Assembly: GCF_000283655.1 (NCBI RefSeq)
Contig: NC_016622.1
Coordinates: forward strand, 1,252,501 to 1,316,500
Reading direction: 5' to 3'
Source: Azospirillum lipoferum 4B
Lineage (GTDB): Bacteria; Pseudomonadota; Alphaproteobacteria; Azospirillales; Azospirillaceae
DNA length: 64,000 bases
Shown: positions 22,782-31,770 of the stretch, piece after piece
Layout of the letters: each line of letters starts with the position of its first letter
Position numbering within the stretch: the stretch's first letter is position 1
Made by a program: the position numbers and the translations under genes
Notes under the pieces: model-generated
The model's input: the letters and a program-made list of their open reading frames with translations, nothing else
Databases searched by the model: none
Told to the model about the DNA's origin: nothing

Positions 22782-23051
22782 GTGGGATTGCCGGTGGTGA
22801 CGGTCAGCGTGACCGAGTTCAAGGCGAAATGCCTGTCGCTGTTCGACGATCTGGAGGATCACCGCGTCGCCAAGATCGTGGTGACGCGGCACGGCCGTCC
22901 TGTGGCCGAATTGAACCCTCCGGAGAGGACATTGTCGCCACTGTTCGGCGCCCATCCTGGTTCGGTCGAGGTGGTCGGCGACCATGACCTGACCCAGCCG
23001 ACCTTCGACGACGACACCTTCGACGCCGAAAGCGGGATCCTTCACCGGTGA
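22782..23051 (+). CDS. Phd/YefM-type antitoxin
   Basis: An 89-residue protein starting at GTG 22782, with GGAGG (22772-22776) 5 bases upstream. VTVSVTEFKAKCLSLFDDLEDHRVAKIVVTRHGRPVAELNP is the Phd/YefM DNA-binding fold: a short strand, helix, and the strand-turn GRPVAEL. The acidic C-terminal tail (about 60-89) would neutralise the toxin. It should repress its own operon through the adjacent palindrome and bind the PIN toxin encoded 7 bases downstream. Confidence 0.85.
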   Translation: MGLPVVTVSVTEFKAKCLSLFDDLEDHRVAKIVVTRHGRPVAELNPPERTLSPLFGAHPGSVEVVGDHDLTQPTFDDDTFDAESGILHR

Positions 23052-23058
23052 CCGCCGA

Positions 23059-23466
23059 ATGATCCTTCTCGACACCCATGCGATCCTGTGGCTCGACGCC
23101 GGGATCGAGCTTTCTGCCGATGCACGGGAGCGCATAGAGCAGGAAAGATCGACCGGCGGACTCCTGATCTCGACGGTCTCGGCCTGGGAAATCGGAACTC
23201 TGGTGCGCAAGGGCCGGATTCGTCTGGATCTTGAGCCGTCGGCATGGATGCAGCGTTTTCTTGCCGCGGCGGGGCTGCGCTGCCTGCCTCTATCGCTCGA
23301 AGCGGCGCTGGGGGCATCGAGCCTGCCGGAACCGCTCCATAACGATCCGGCCGACCGCATGCTGATCGCCACCGCCCGCGAGCTCGGGGTTCCTCTCATG
23401 ACCCGGGACAGGCTGATCCACGAGTATGCAGCCACATCCGGGACCATTCGGGTGCACGCCTGCTGA
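23059..23466 (+). CDS. PIN-domain ribonuclease toxin, VapC-type
   Basis: A 135-residue PIN domain. The opening LLDTHAILWL gives D5; E44 in SAWEIG, D96/D99 in HNDPADR and D117 in TRDRL complete the acidic metal-binding set, so the nuclease site looks intact. Such toxins cut tRNA or other RNA when the antitoxin is lost. It is paired with a Phd-type antitoxin, a common alphaproteobacterial combination. The pair interrupts the ntrYX-hfq region, suggesting acquisition, though base composition is like its neighbours. Confidence 0.87.
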   Translation: MILLDTHAILWLDAGIELSADARERIEQERSTGGLLISTVSAWEIGTLVRKGRIRLDLEPSAWMQRFLAAAGLRCLPLSLEAALGASSLPEPLHNDPADRMLIATARELGVPLMTRDRLIHEYAATSGTIRVHAC

Positions 23467-23505
23467 TCCAGGACCGCCCCTACCGACTTTGACCGGAGCT
23501 TCCCC

Positions 23506-24234
23506 TTGTCCGCCCCCATCACCCTGCCGCGCGCCGTCATCTATGACTGGGACAACACCCTGGTCAGCAATTGGGACACGGTGCGCGAGGCGTTGAACCA
23601 CGCGCTGGTGTCCTTCGGTCTCGACCCCTGGAGTGCGGAGGAGGCGCGGGAGCGGATCAAGGCATCGCTGCGCGACAGCTTCCCCCGCATCTTCGGCGAG
23701 CGCTGGACCGAGGCGCGCGACCTCTTCTATGGCTATTTCGCCGCCCACCATCTGGACGGGCTGAAGCCGCTGCCCGGTGCGGAGACGCTGCTGGCCCATT
23801 TCCACGAGCGCGGGGTCTATCAGGCCGTCGTCTCCAACAAGAACGGCGGGTTCCTGCGGGCGGAGGCGGAAGCGCTGGGCTGGACCCGCTATTTCGGCAA
23901 GCTGGTCGGCGCCCAGGATGCGGAATTCGACAAGCCGCACCTCGCCCCGGTGCGGATGGCGCTGGAACCGGCGGGGATCGAACTGGGGCCCGATGTCTGG
24001 TTTCTCGGCGATGCCGACATCGACATGGAATGCGCCCATGGCGCCGGTCTCGTTCCGGTGCTAATAGGGCTTGGCGAGGGGAGCGGCTTCGACCGTTTTC
24101 CGCCCGCCCATCGCCACACCGACTGCACGGCGCTCCGGAGCGTCCTATGTGGCTTGGTGGATGGCAATGGTGATACCATATCCCTGCAAACGGCTGTCGA
24201 GACGGTACCTGCGCGCACCAAACCTACACCGTGA
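23506..24234 (+). CDS. HAD-superfamily hydrolase (phosphoglycolate phosphatase-like)
   Basis: A 242-residue HAD phosphatase. Motif I is YDWDNTLV (nucleophile and acid Asp), motif II VVSNKNG, a Lys lies in the DKPHLAP region, and motif IV FLGDADIDMECA. An alpha-helical cap sits between motifs I and II, as in Gph-like enzymes. The substrate cannot be read from the sequence. The start is a TTG at 23506 with a CCGGAGC site upstream. The C-terminal 25 residues look unstructured. It lies between the toxin gene and hfq. Confidence 0.8.
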   Translation: MSAPITLPRAVIYDWDNTLVSNWDTVREALNHALVSFGLDPWSAEEARERIKASLRDSFPRIFGERWTEARDLFYGYFAAHHLDGLKPLPGAETLLAHFHERGVYQAVVSNKNGGFLRAEAEALGWTRYFGKLVGAQDAEFDKPHLAPVRMALEPAGIELGPDVWFLGDADIDMECAHGAGLVPVLIGLGEGSGFDRFPPAHRHTDCTALRSVLCGLVDGNGDTISLQTAVETVPARTKPTP

Positions 24235-24297
24235 AACGGGGAGCGGACCGCCTTTAGACAAGGGGTCCCAAGAACATTGAAGAAGGGGGCATGAAAA

Positions 24298-24532
24298 ATG
24301 TCTGAAAAAAGCCAGAACGTGCAGGATGTGTTTCTGAACCACGTCCGCAAGAACAAGACTCCCGTAACCGTCTTTCTCGTGAACGGCGTGAAACTCCAGG
24401 GCATCATTACTTGGTTCGACAACTTCTCGGTACTTCTGCGGCGCGACGCGCACTCCCAGCTCGTCTACAAGCACGCAATCTCGACGGTCATGCCGGCCCA
24501 TCCCATTCAACTTTTCGAGCCGCCCAAGGAAG

Positions 24533-24546
<14 letters not shown>
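24298..24546 (+). CDS. hfq: RNA chaperone Hfq
   Basis: An 82-residue Sm-like protein. The Sm1 region ([20 protein letters not shown]) and the Sm2 YKHAIST motif are present, with [15 protein letters not shown] between. The hexamer pairs small RNAs with mRNAs and in Azospirillum-type bacteria affects nitrogen-fixation regulation. It is followed by hflX with overlap, an order conserved in many proteobacteria. Confidence 0.97.
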
Positions 24547-25867
<1,321 letters not shown>

Positions 25868-25872
25868 CGGTT

Positions 25873-25969
25873 CGGCAAGGCCAATGCGGCCCTAGGCAAC
25901 CTTAAGCGGTGCCTTGCCGCGCTGGCCAAACGGAAAGGGTGCAACGCCCGGCTATGACCTGTTGCACCC
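25873..25969. terminator. Two consecutive hairpins after hflX
   Basis: CGGCAAGGC (25873-25881) pairs with GCCTTGCCG (25911-25919), and GGGTGCAAC (25937-25945) pairs with GTTGCACCC (25961-25969) across a 15-base loop. The first may end hflX transcription. The second lies about 100 bases before the next small gene and could belong to its leader. Neither is followed by a T-run, so termination is only a suggestion. Confidence 0.4.
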
Positions 25970-26065
25970 CACTCCGGTCTTACGACGAATGCGGCGTGGT
26001 CATTTCCCCGTTGGGGTCCGATTATGGGAATGGAGCAACGCGCTCCCCCAGGAGGAGGACTGCCA

Positions 26066-26371
26066 ATGCGGTTGCAAACCGATCCGTCGTGTTTTTCGAT
26101 CACGGCTTTCCTCGCCGATCAGGTGACTCTGGTGGCGCGTGAGGAGAAATTGCCGCCGGGCGCGGCGCTGCTGCGGTTGCAGGAGTTGTCGCGCACCCCC
26201 GAAGGACGTGCCAAGCTGATCCGCCTGCTCGACGCTGCCGCGCAGCGGGAGCCGAATGCCGATGAAGCCGCGAAGATCGCCGCGATCTGCCGCGAACTGT
26301 CGGCCTGGGGCTATGGCGAGGGACGGCGGTCCGCCGGCTTCCCCGAAGGAAACCACCGCGCCGCCGCATGA
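26066..26371 (+). CDS. Hypothetical protein
   Basis: A 101-residue soluble, mainly helical protein, unrecognised. ATG 26066 has a very strong ribosome site, AGGAGGAGGA, 6-7 bases upstream, which supports expression; an in-frame ATG at 26024 lacks one. The sequence has leucine/alanine-rich helices (AALLRLQELSRTPEGRAKLIRLL) and a tail rich in Gly and Arg. There are no transmembrane segments or catalytic motifs. It stands alone between hflX and a proline-rich exported protein. Confidence 0.6.
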   Translation: MRLQTDPSCFSITAFLADQVTLVAREEKLPPGAALLRLQELSRTPEGRAKLIRLLDAAAQREPNADEAAKIAAICRELSAWGYGEGRRSAGFPEGNHRAAA

Positions 26372-26455
26372 TGGTGATTTGACACATGCTTGATGGATGA
26401 CTGCGCGGGCGATGGCGGGCCATAATGGGCCGTTCGCCATCGCCGCGGTCTTGTC

Positions 26456-27070
26456 GTGCTCCGTTGCTCCCCCCGTTCCGTCCCGACCGGTGCCGGTCGC
26501 CTGCTGCCGGCCCTGCCGGTGCTTCTGGCGCTCGCCCTGCCGTCTGCGGCGCCGTTCGCGGCGGAACCCTTGCGCCCCGGAGCGCCTCTTCCGCCCGGCT
26601 ATGTCGAAGAACCGGACAACCCACCGGAAGACCCGCTTCCGCCCCCGCCGCAGCCCCTTCCGGTGGCGCCCGCCGAACCGCTGGTCATCGCGCCGGACGC
26701 CGCCGAACTGCTGAAGGAGTGCAAGCAGCCGACTTTCACCGACTGTTTCCGCCTCTGGCAGCCGCCGCCGCCACCGCCGCCGGAGCCCGAGAAGGAAACC
26801 GCCGGCCCCCCGCCACCTCCGCCGCCGCCGCCGCAGATCGATCCCAATGCGCCGCGACAGCCGGCGCAGGGCGGTCCGGTGCCGCCGCCACCGCCCGATC
26901 AGGCCAAGGAAGCCGCGGCGGCAGCCGCCGACCGCGCCACGCTCGACGCGCTGTCGAAGGCGCTGAAGGACAGCGGACTGGACGGCAAGGTTCTGTTGAG
27001 CAATCCCGGCGGCGGCGATCCGACATTGAAGCTGGACAGCAATCCGGCCAAGCCCGCGGCGAAGCCGTGA
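26456..27070 (+). CDS. Proline-rich exported protein, unknown function
   Basis: A 204-residue protein with a signal peptide (hydrophobic stretch LLPALPVLLALALPSAAPFA, residues 16-35) and a mature part full of proline runs (blocks near 60-70, 101-110, 117-126, 142-148). A short segment CKQPTFTDCFRLW (about 90-102) has two cysteines that could form a disulfide. The C-terminal 50 residues are helical. No family recognised; proline-rich periplasmic spacers of this kind often span the envelope. The start is GTG 26456 with no clear ribosome site, so the N-terminus is uncertain. Confidence 0.55.
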   Translation: MLRCSPRSVPTGAGRLLPALPVLLALALPSAAPFAAEPLRPGAPLPPGYVEEPDNPPEDPLPPPPQPLPVAPAEPLVIAPDAAELLKECKQPTFTDCFRLWQPPPPPPPEPEKETAGPPPPPPPPPQIDPNAPRQPAQGGPVPPPPPDQAKEAAAAAADRATLDALSKALKDSGLDGKVLLSNPGGGDPTLKLDSNPAKPAAKP

Positions 27071-27107
27071 CCGCCCATAACCTCAACGCGAGCGAGAGCG
27101 CCCAACC

Positions 27108-27920
27108 ATGACGGGTTTCCCGATCCCCGACATCGACCGCGTGTCCGACCTGATCCGCTCCGTCGCCCGGACGGAGATCATGCCCTATTTCCAGAAGCTG
27201 GACGCCTCCGGCATCCGGCAGAAGACCGGACCGACCGACCTCGTCACCCTGGCGGACGAGGCGGCGGAACGCGCGCTGGCCCCGGCCCTGTCGGCCCTGC
27301 TGCCGGGCAGCCGCGTGATCGGCGAGGAAGCGGCGTCGGAGGACGAGCGCGTGCTCGACCGCATCCATGGCGACGATCCGGTCTGGATCATCGATCCGGT
27401 GGACGGCACCATCAACTTCGCTCAGGGCCGGCCGATGTTCGCGGTGATCGTCGCGCTCGCCTGCAAGGGCGAGACGGTCGCCGGCTGGATCCACGACCCG
27501 GTGGACGGGCGGATGGCGACGGCGGTGAAGGGGCAGGGGGCATGGCTAGACGGCCGCCGGGTCCATGTCGCACCGGCGGTGCCGCTGCCGCAGATGGTCG
27601 GCGCGCTGTCCACCCGTTTCTGTGCCGAAGAAATGAGCCGGCAACTGGAGGAGCGCAGCGCGGGCCTCGGCGAGCGCGCCTGCCTGTCGAGCGCCGCGCA
27701 GGAGTATCTGCGGCTGCTGGAGGGCCGGGCGCATTACTCGCTCTATCACCGGCTGATGCCGTGGGACCATGCCGCCGGCGTGCTCCTGCATGCGGAAGCC
27801 GGCGGCCATTCGGCGCTGATCGACGGCACGCCCTATCGGCCGGGGCTGCTGCAGGGAAGCATCCTGCTGGCGCCGGACCGGGACAGCTGGCAGGCGCTGC
27901 ACGGGCAGCTGTTCGGGTGA
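27108..27920 (+). CDS. Inositol monophosphatase family protein
   Basis: A 270-residue metal-dependent phosphatase. The three metal motifs are seen: IGEEA near residue 68, WIIDPVDGTINF (93-104), and PWDHAAG (about 222-228). The family hydrolyses inositol phosphate, 3'(2')-phosphoadenosine phosphate, fructose bisphosphate or histidinol phosphate; this member's substrate cannot be fixed by eye. It starts 38 bases after the proline-rich gene and converges with the stress-protein gene over paired repeats. Confidence 0.88.
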   Translation: MTGFPIPDIDRVSDLIRSVARTEIMPYFQKLDASGIRQKTGPTDLVTLADEAAERALAPALSALLPGSRVIGEEAASEDERVLDRIHGDDPVWIIDPVDGTINFAQGRPMFAVIVALACKGETVAGWIHDPVDGRMATAVKGQGAWLDGRRVHVAPAVPLPQMVGALSTRFCAEEMSRQLEERSAGLGERACLSSAAQEYLRLLEGRAHYSLYHRLMPWDHAAGVLLHAEAGGHSALIDGTPYRPGLLQGSILLAPDRDSWQALHGQLFG

Positions 27921-27940
27921 GTGGTGGGTCAGGGACCTTG

Positions 27941-28063
27941 CCCCCACCCTGACCCTCCCCCGCGTTCCGCGGGAGAGGGGATTGGATGCTTGTCAGCGTG
28001 ATGTGGCCCAAGAGCGCAGTGGAGTTCCCTCTCCCGCAAAGCGGGGGAGGGCTAGGGAGGGGG
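27941..28063. repeat. Inverted pair of palindromic intergenic repeats
   Basis: Copies at 27941-27980 and 28024-28063 in opposite orientation each hold a hairpin (CCCCGCGTTCCGCGGG and CTCCCGCAAAGCGGGGGAG). They belong to the family at 2947-3066. They separate two convergent genes and probably act as a bidirectional terminator. Confidence 0.7.
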
Positions 28064-28086
28064 AATATCGCCGCGACACCCCCCCC

Positions 28087-28914
28087 TTAATGCGTCATCA
28101 AGGCCGGTACGGACAGCCCCTCCAGAACCGTGCGGGTGGCGCCGCCCAGGACCAGTTCGCGCAGGCGGGAGTGGCCGTAGGACCCCATCACCAGCAGGTC
28201 GGCGCCCTGGTCGGCACAGCAGGACAGGATCATGTCGCCGACTTCGCCGCCGGAGGCGATGACCGCCTGCGGCCGGGCGGCGATGCCGTGGCGGTGCAGC
28301 CAGTCGCCCAGCGCCGCGGCTTCGTCGCTGTGATGGCCGGGCGGCTCCACCGTTAGGACGGTGACGCTCTCCGCCGCCTCCAGGAAGGGCATGGCGGCGC
28401 GGACGGCGCGGGCGGATTCGCGGCTGTTCTTCCAGGCGACCAGCACATGCCGGCCGATGGCGGCGGTCGCCGGCTGGCTGGGCGGCAGGACCAGCACCGG
28501 GGTGGCGGTCTCCAGGGGCAGGCGGTCGGGGATGTTGTGCAGGGAGACGCGCTCCCCCGCCCGCACGGCCGCCGATTGCGCCACCACGACCAGATCGGCG
28601 TAGGACGCCCGCCCGGCCAGCAGATCGACGTGATCGCCTTCCTCGACCGTCCAGTCATAGGACAGGCCGTTCAGCGCCTGCCGCACCTCCTGCTCGATCC
28701 GCTCGGCATTCTCGTGGGCGATGGCGGTGGCTTCCGCCATGAAGCCGTAGGAGGCGGCGCGGCCGGTGGCGCCCGCCGGCATCGACACCGGCGTGGCGAT
28801 GTAGAGCGCATGGATATGGGCGGAGAATCTCTTGGCCAGCGCTGCGGCAACGGCCATCCGGCCGGCGTGGGCATCGTCGTTGGCCATGTGCAGCAGGATG
28901 GTCTTGATCGGCAT
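28087..28914 (-). CDS. Tandem-domain universal stress protein
   Basis: A 275-residue protein formed of two Usp domains. The N-terminal domain begins PIKTILLHMANDD and is degenerate; the C-terminal domain keeps the ATP-binding GSYGHSRLRELVLGGATRTVLE motif. Tandem UspA proteins assist survival under starvation or oxidative stress. It is monocistronic: the thi-operon terminator is upstream, and inverted sequences at 28979-29024 mark its probable promoter region. Confidence 0.87.
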   Translation of the reverse strand: MPIKTILLHMANDDAHAGRMAVAAALAKRFSAHIHALYIATPVSMPAGATGRAASYGFMAEATAIAHENAERIEQEVRQALNGLSYDWTVEEGDHVDLLAGRASYADLVVVAQSAAVRAGERVSLHNIPDRLPLETATPVLVLPPSQPATAAIGRHVLVAWKNSRESARAVRAAMPFLEAAESVTVLTVEPPGHHSDEAAALGDWLHRHGIAARPQAVIASGGEVGDMILSCCADQGADLLVMGSYGHSRLRELVLGGATRTVLEGLSVPALMTH

Positions 28915-28978
28915 ACCCTTGCGTCTCCCGATTCTATGCCTCTGCCAATCATTGGCCGGCGGAGCGGTTTCCCTATAG

Positions 28979-29024
28979 ATCGGATCGCGTAAAATCGGAA
29001 TCGATTTGGAGCGTGAATCCGATC
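28979..29024. repeat. Overlapping inverted repeats in the usp promoter region
   Basis: GATCGGAT (28979-28986) pairs with ATCCGATC (29017-29024), and ATCGGAATC (28994-29002) nearly pairs with GAATCCGAT (29015-29023). The element lies between the thi terminator and the stress-protein gene. It could be a regulatory site or one copy of a dispersed repeat; only one copy was noticed in this window. Confidence 0.35.
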
Positions 29025-29037
29025 GCCAAACAGAAAG

Positions 29038-29079
29038 CTACAGCGTCGTGCGTTTCATAGTAAACGCACGACGCTGTAG
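29038..29079 (-). terminator. 18-bp perfect hairpin, terminator of the thi operon
   Basis: CTACAGCGTCGTGCGTTT (29038-29055) and its exact complement (29062-29079) flank a 6-base loop. Reading leftward it lies 45 bases past the thiY stop and is followed by CTTTCTGTTT, a T-rich tail. It therefore should end transcription of thiZXY before the stress-protein promoter. Confidence 0.8.
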
Positions 29080-29123
29080 GTAACGCGCCGCCGGCCCGGA
29101 TGGCAATGTCGTCGGGTGGTCGG

Positions 29124-30065
29124 TTACTTCACCACCACCGCATACTGGTCGACCGGCGCCACCTTCTCGATCAGGCCGCGCGCCTTCAGGAACTCGGCGA
29201 AGCGGGTGTAGCGCTCGGCATCCAGGGCGGCCGGGCTGTGGGCGAAGCGCCGCAGCGTGTCGGCCCAGGCGCGGCGGTTCAGCTCGTCGTTCAGCTCCGG
29301 CCGGCCCTTGACGAAGACCGCCTGCGATTCCTCCGGATGGTTCAGGATATAGAGCGTCGCACGCTCCACCGCCGCCAGGAAGCGCTTGAAGCGCGGGTCG
29401 TTCGCCTTGGCCTTGTGGGCGACCAGGATCAGCTCGTCATAGGGCGGTACCCCTTCCTCTTCCGGGTAGAAGGCCCGGCCGGGATGCTTTTCGATGTCCA
29501 ACTGGTTCAGTTCGAAGTTCCGGAAGGCGCCGACCACCGCATCGACCTGCCCCGACAGCAGCGACGGCGACAGCGAGAAGTTGACGTTGACCAGCTCCAC
29601 ATCCTTCAGGCTCAGCCCGTGCTTCTCCAGCATGGCACCGAGCAAGGCATCCTCGAAGCCGGCGATGGAGAAGCCGATCTTGCGGCCCTTCAGGTCCTTC
29701 AGCGTCTTCACCGGCCCGTCGCGCAGCACGACGACGGAGTTCAGCGGGGTGGAGACCAGCGTGCCGACACGGACCAGCGGCAGCCCCTCGGCCACCTGCA
29801 GGATCAACTGCGGCTGGTACGACACGGCGAGATCGGCGCCGCCGGCGGCGACCAGCTTCGGCGGGTCGTTGGGGTCGGCCGGGGCGGTCAGCGTCACCTC
29901 CAGCCCGGCCTCCTTGAAGAAGCCCTTCTCCTGCGCCACCACCAGCGGGGCATGGTCCGGGTTGACGAACCAGTCCAGCATCACGGACAGCTTGTCCTGG
30001 GCCAATGCCGGAAGCGACGTCATCAGGCTGGCGGCCATCAGGCCGGCGGCGAACAGGTGCTTCAT
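29124..30065 (-). CDS. thiY: Thiamin-precursor (HMP-type) ABC transporter binding protein
   Basis: A 313-residue periplasmic protein with a signal peptide (MKHLFAAGLMAASLM..., cleaved after ALA-Q near residue 22). The mature start KLSVMLDWFVNPDHAPLVVA matches the NMT1/THI5-like group that binds hydroxymethylpyrimidine precursors. Alternative nitrate or sulfonate binding is unlikely given the TPP riboswitch ahead of the operon. The start at 30065 has GGGGAGAG upstream. It is the last of three genes, transcribed leftward. Confidence 0.88.
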   Translation of the reverse strand: MKHLFAAGLMAASLMTSLPALAQDKLSVMLDWFVNPDHAPLVVAQEKGFFKEAGLEVTLTAPADPNDPPKLVAAGGADLAVSYQPQLILQVAEGLPLVRVGTLVSTPLNSVVVLRDGPVKTLKDLKGRKIGFSIAGFEDALLGAMLEKHGLSLKDVELVNVNFSLSPSLLSGQVDAVVGAFRNFELNQLDIEKHPGRAFYPEEEGVPPYDELILVAHKAKANDPRFKRFLAAVERATLYILNHPEESQAVFVKGRPELNDELNRRAWADTLRRFAHSPAALDAERYTRFAEFLKARGLIEKVAPVDQYAVVVK

Positions 30066-30084
30066 CGGGTTTCTCTCCCCCTCA

Positions 30085-30852
30085 TCAAGGATTGGCGTCT
30101 TCGGCCGGTTGGGAATCGGGTTGCCAGGGCAGGGCGCGGCGGGCCAGCGCGTCGACGGCGGCATAGAGCGTCACTGCGAACAGCCCCAGCACCAGCACGG
30201 CGGCGAACAGAAGGTCGATCTGCATGCGGGCGTTGGCGTGCAGCATCAGATAGCCGAGGCCGGAGGACGACCCCACCCATTCGCCGATCACCGCGCCGAT
30301 GGGCGCCACCGCCGCGGCCACCCGCACGCCGGACCAGAAGGCGGGCAGCGCGGCGGGCAGGCGGATGTTCCACAGGATCGCGGCAGGCGAGGCGCCCATG
30401 GTGCGGGCAAGGTCGAGCCAGCCGGGATCGGTGCGGCGCAGCCCGTCGAACAGCGCGGTCGTCACCGGGAAATAGATGACCAGCACCGCCATGGCGATCT
30501 TGGACGCCATGCCGTAGCCCAGCCAAAGCACCAGCAGGGGAGCCAGCGCGAAGACCGGGATCGCCTGACTGACCAGCAACAGCGGCATCAGCCAGCGCCG
30601 CGCGGTGCGGAACCGCGCCAGCAGCAGCGCGCTCACGCTGCCCAGAGCCACGCCGGCCACCAGCCCGATCAGGATCTCGGTCAGCGTCGTCAGCCCATGG
30701 CTCCACAGCAGGGGCGCCTGCCGCCGCATTGCATCCGCCACCGCCAGTGGACCGGGCAGCAGGTAACGCGGCAGGCCGGTGGCCCAGACCAGCGCCTGCC
30801 AGCCGGCGACCAGCACGGCGAGGGTGACGGCGGCGCGCAGCAGCGCCCTCAT
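30085..30852 (-). CDS. thiX: Thiamin-precursor ABC transporter permease
   Basis: A 255-residue permease with about six transmembrane segments and the coupling EAA-like loop (LDLARTMGASPAAILWNIRLP). It belongs to the SsuC/TauC/ThiX permease group. It overlaps thiZ by four bases and precedes thiY by 19, forming one operon controlled by the TPP riboswitch. Confidence 0.88.
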   Translation of the reverse strand: MRALLRAAVTLAVLVAGWQALVWATGLPRYLLPGPLAVADAMRRQAPLLWSHGLTTLTEILIGLVAGVALGSVSALLLARFRTARRWLMPLLLVSQAIPVFALAPLLVLWLGYGMASKIAMAVLVIYFPVTTALFDGLRRTDPGWLDLARTMGASPAAILWNIRLPAALPAFWSGVRVAAAVAPIGAVIGEWVGSSSGLGYLMLHANARMQIDLLFAAVLVLGLFAVTLYAAVDALARRALPWQPDSQPAEDANP

Positions 30853-31613
30853 TCCGCCAGCCTCCGCAACAGCTCCGCCTGCAGCGCCAGCAATCCGGGA
30901 TCGTCGACCGGGCGCGGCACGGGGCCGGACGGTTCCAGCGCCGGCCCCATGACGGCGGGGCGGCCGGTCATCACATGCAGGCGGTCGCCGATGCGAAGTG
31001 CCTCCAGCGGGTCGTGGGTGACCATCAGGACGGTGCGGCCGGCCAGCGTTTCCGCCGCCGTCTCCTGCAGCCGCAGGCGGGTGATGGCGTCGAGCGCGGA
31101 GAAGGGCTCGTCCATCAGGACCAGCGGCTTGTCCTCCATCAGCGTGCGGGCGAGCGCGACCCGCTGGCGCTGCCCGCCGGACAGGGCGGCCGGTCGGTCG
31201 CGCTCGCGTCCCGCCAGACCGACGCGGTCGAGCAGCGCGCGGGCGCGTTCCACCCGCGCGGCATCGGGGCGGAGGTGGCGCAGCCGGTCGCCCAGCAGGA
31301 CATTGTCCTGAACCGTCAGCCAGGGCAGCAGCAAATCCTGCTGCGCCATATAGGCGATACGGCCGGCCAGGGGCTGTCCGTCGCCGGTTGAGACGCAGGT
31401 CGGTGGCTCCGGCTCCGCCAGCCCGGCGAGGATGCGCAGCAGCGTGGTCTTGCCGACGCCGCTCGGCCCCAGCAGGCAGGTGGTCCGTCCCGCTTGCAGC
31501 TCCAGCGTCAGGTCGGAGAACAGCAGCGTGCCGCCATAGGTCAGCCGCGCACGCGAGACGGTCACCGAAAGCGGCGTGATCGCCATCATCGGGGCCATCA
31601 TCGGGGCAGGCAT
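30849..31613 (-). CDS. thiZ: Thiamin-precursor ABC transporter ATPase
   Basis: A 254-residue ATPase: Walker A GPSGVGKTT near residue 53, signature LSGGQRQRVALARTL, Walker B LVLMDEP. It energises uptake by ThiX and ThiY. It is the first gene after the TPP riboswitch. The N-terminus MPAPMMAPMMAIT contains a 12-bp tandem duplication (31582-31605) that multiplies ATG codons; the start could be 31613, 31601, 31598, 31589 or 31586, and none has a clear ribosome site. Confidence 0.9.
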   Translation of the reverse strand: MPAPMMAPMMAITPLSVTVSRARLTYGGTLLFSDLTLELQAGRTTCLLGPSGVGKTTLLRILAGLAEPEPPTCVSTGDGQPLAGRIAYMAQQDLLLPWLTVQDNVLLGDRLRHLRPDAARVERARALLDRVGLAGRERDRPAALSGGQRQRVALARTLMEDKPLVLMDEPFSALDAITRLRLQETAAETLAGRTVLMVTHDPLEALRIGDRLHVMTGRPAVMGPALEPSGPVPRPVDDPGLLALQAELLRRLAE

Positions 31614-31653
31614 GGCGGGAGTGCGGAGAGGAAGCGCTTGCGGTCCGGCATCA

Positions 31654-31737
31654 CTGATCCCTACGCCGGCATGAACCGGATCAGGTTCCAGGGGTCGTCC
31701 CGCAACGGGACCTCTCAGCCGCCCATCGGCTCCCCCC
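31654..31737 (-). ncRNA. TPP riboswitch (THI element)
   Basis: Read on the minus strand, the RNA contains the conserved core GGCTGAGAGG (around 31711-31720), then CCTGGAACCTGATCCGG and ATGCCGGCGTAGGGATCAG, the known TPP-binding elements in order. It lies 40 bases before thiZ. Bound thiamin pyrophosphate should shut down transport-gene expression. Confidence 0.95.
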
Positions 31738-31770
31738 AGTGAAGGCGGCGACTATAGGCGCGGACGATCC

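Noticed and set aside
22739-23466. Toxin-antitoxin pair as part of a larger mobile island
   Set aside because: No integrase, transposase, direct repeats or tRNA border seen, and GC content and codon use look like the neighbours.
29124-31613. Transporter considered as nitrate, taurine or sulfonate uptake
   Set aside because: The complete TPP riboswitch in front and the VMLDWFVNPDHA start of the binding protein favour a thiamin-precursor transporter.
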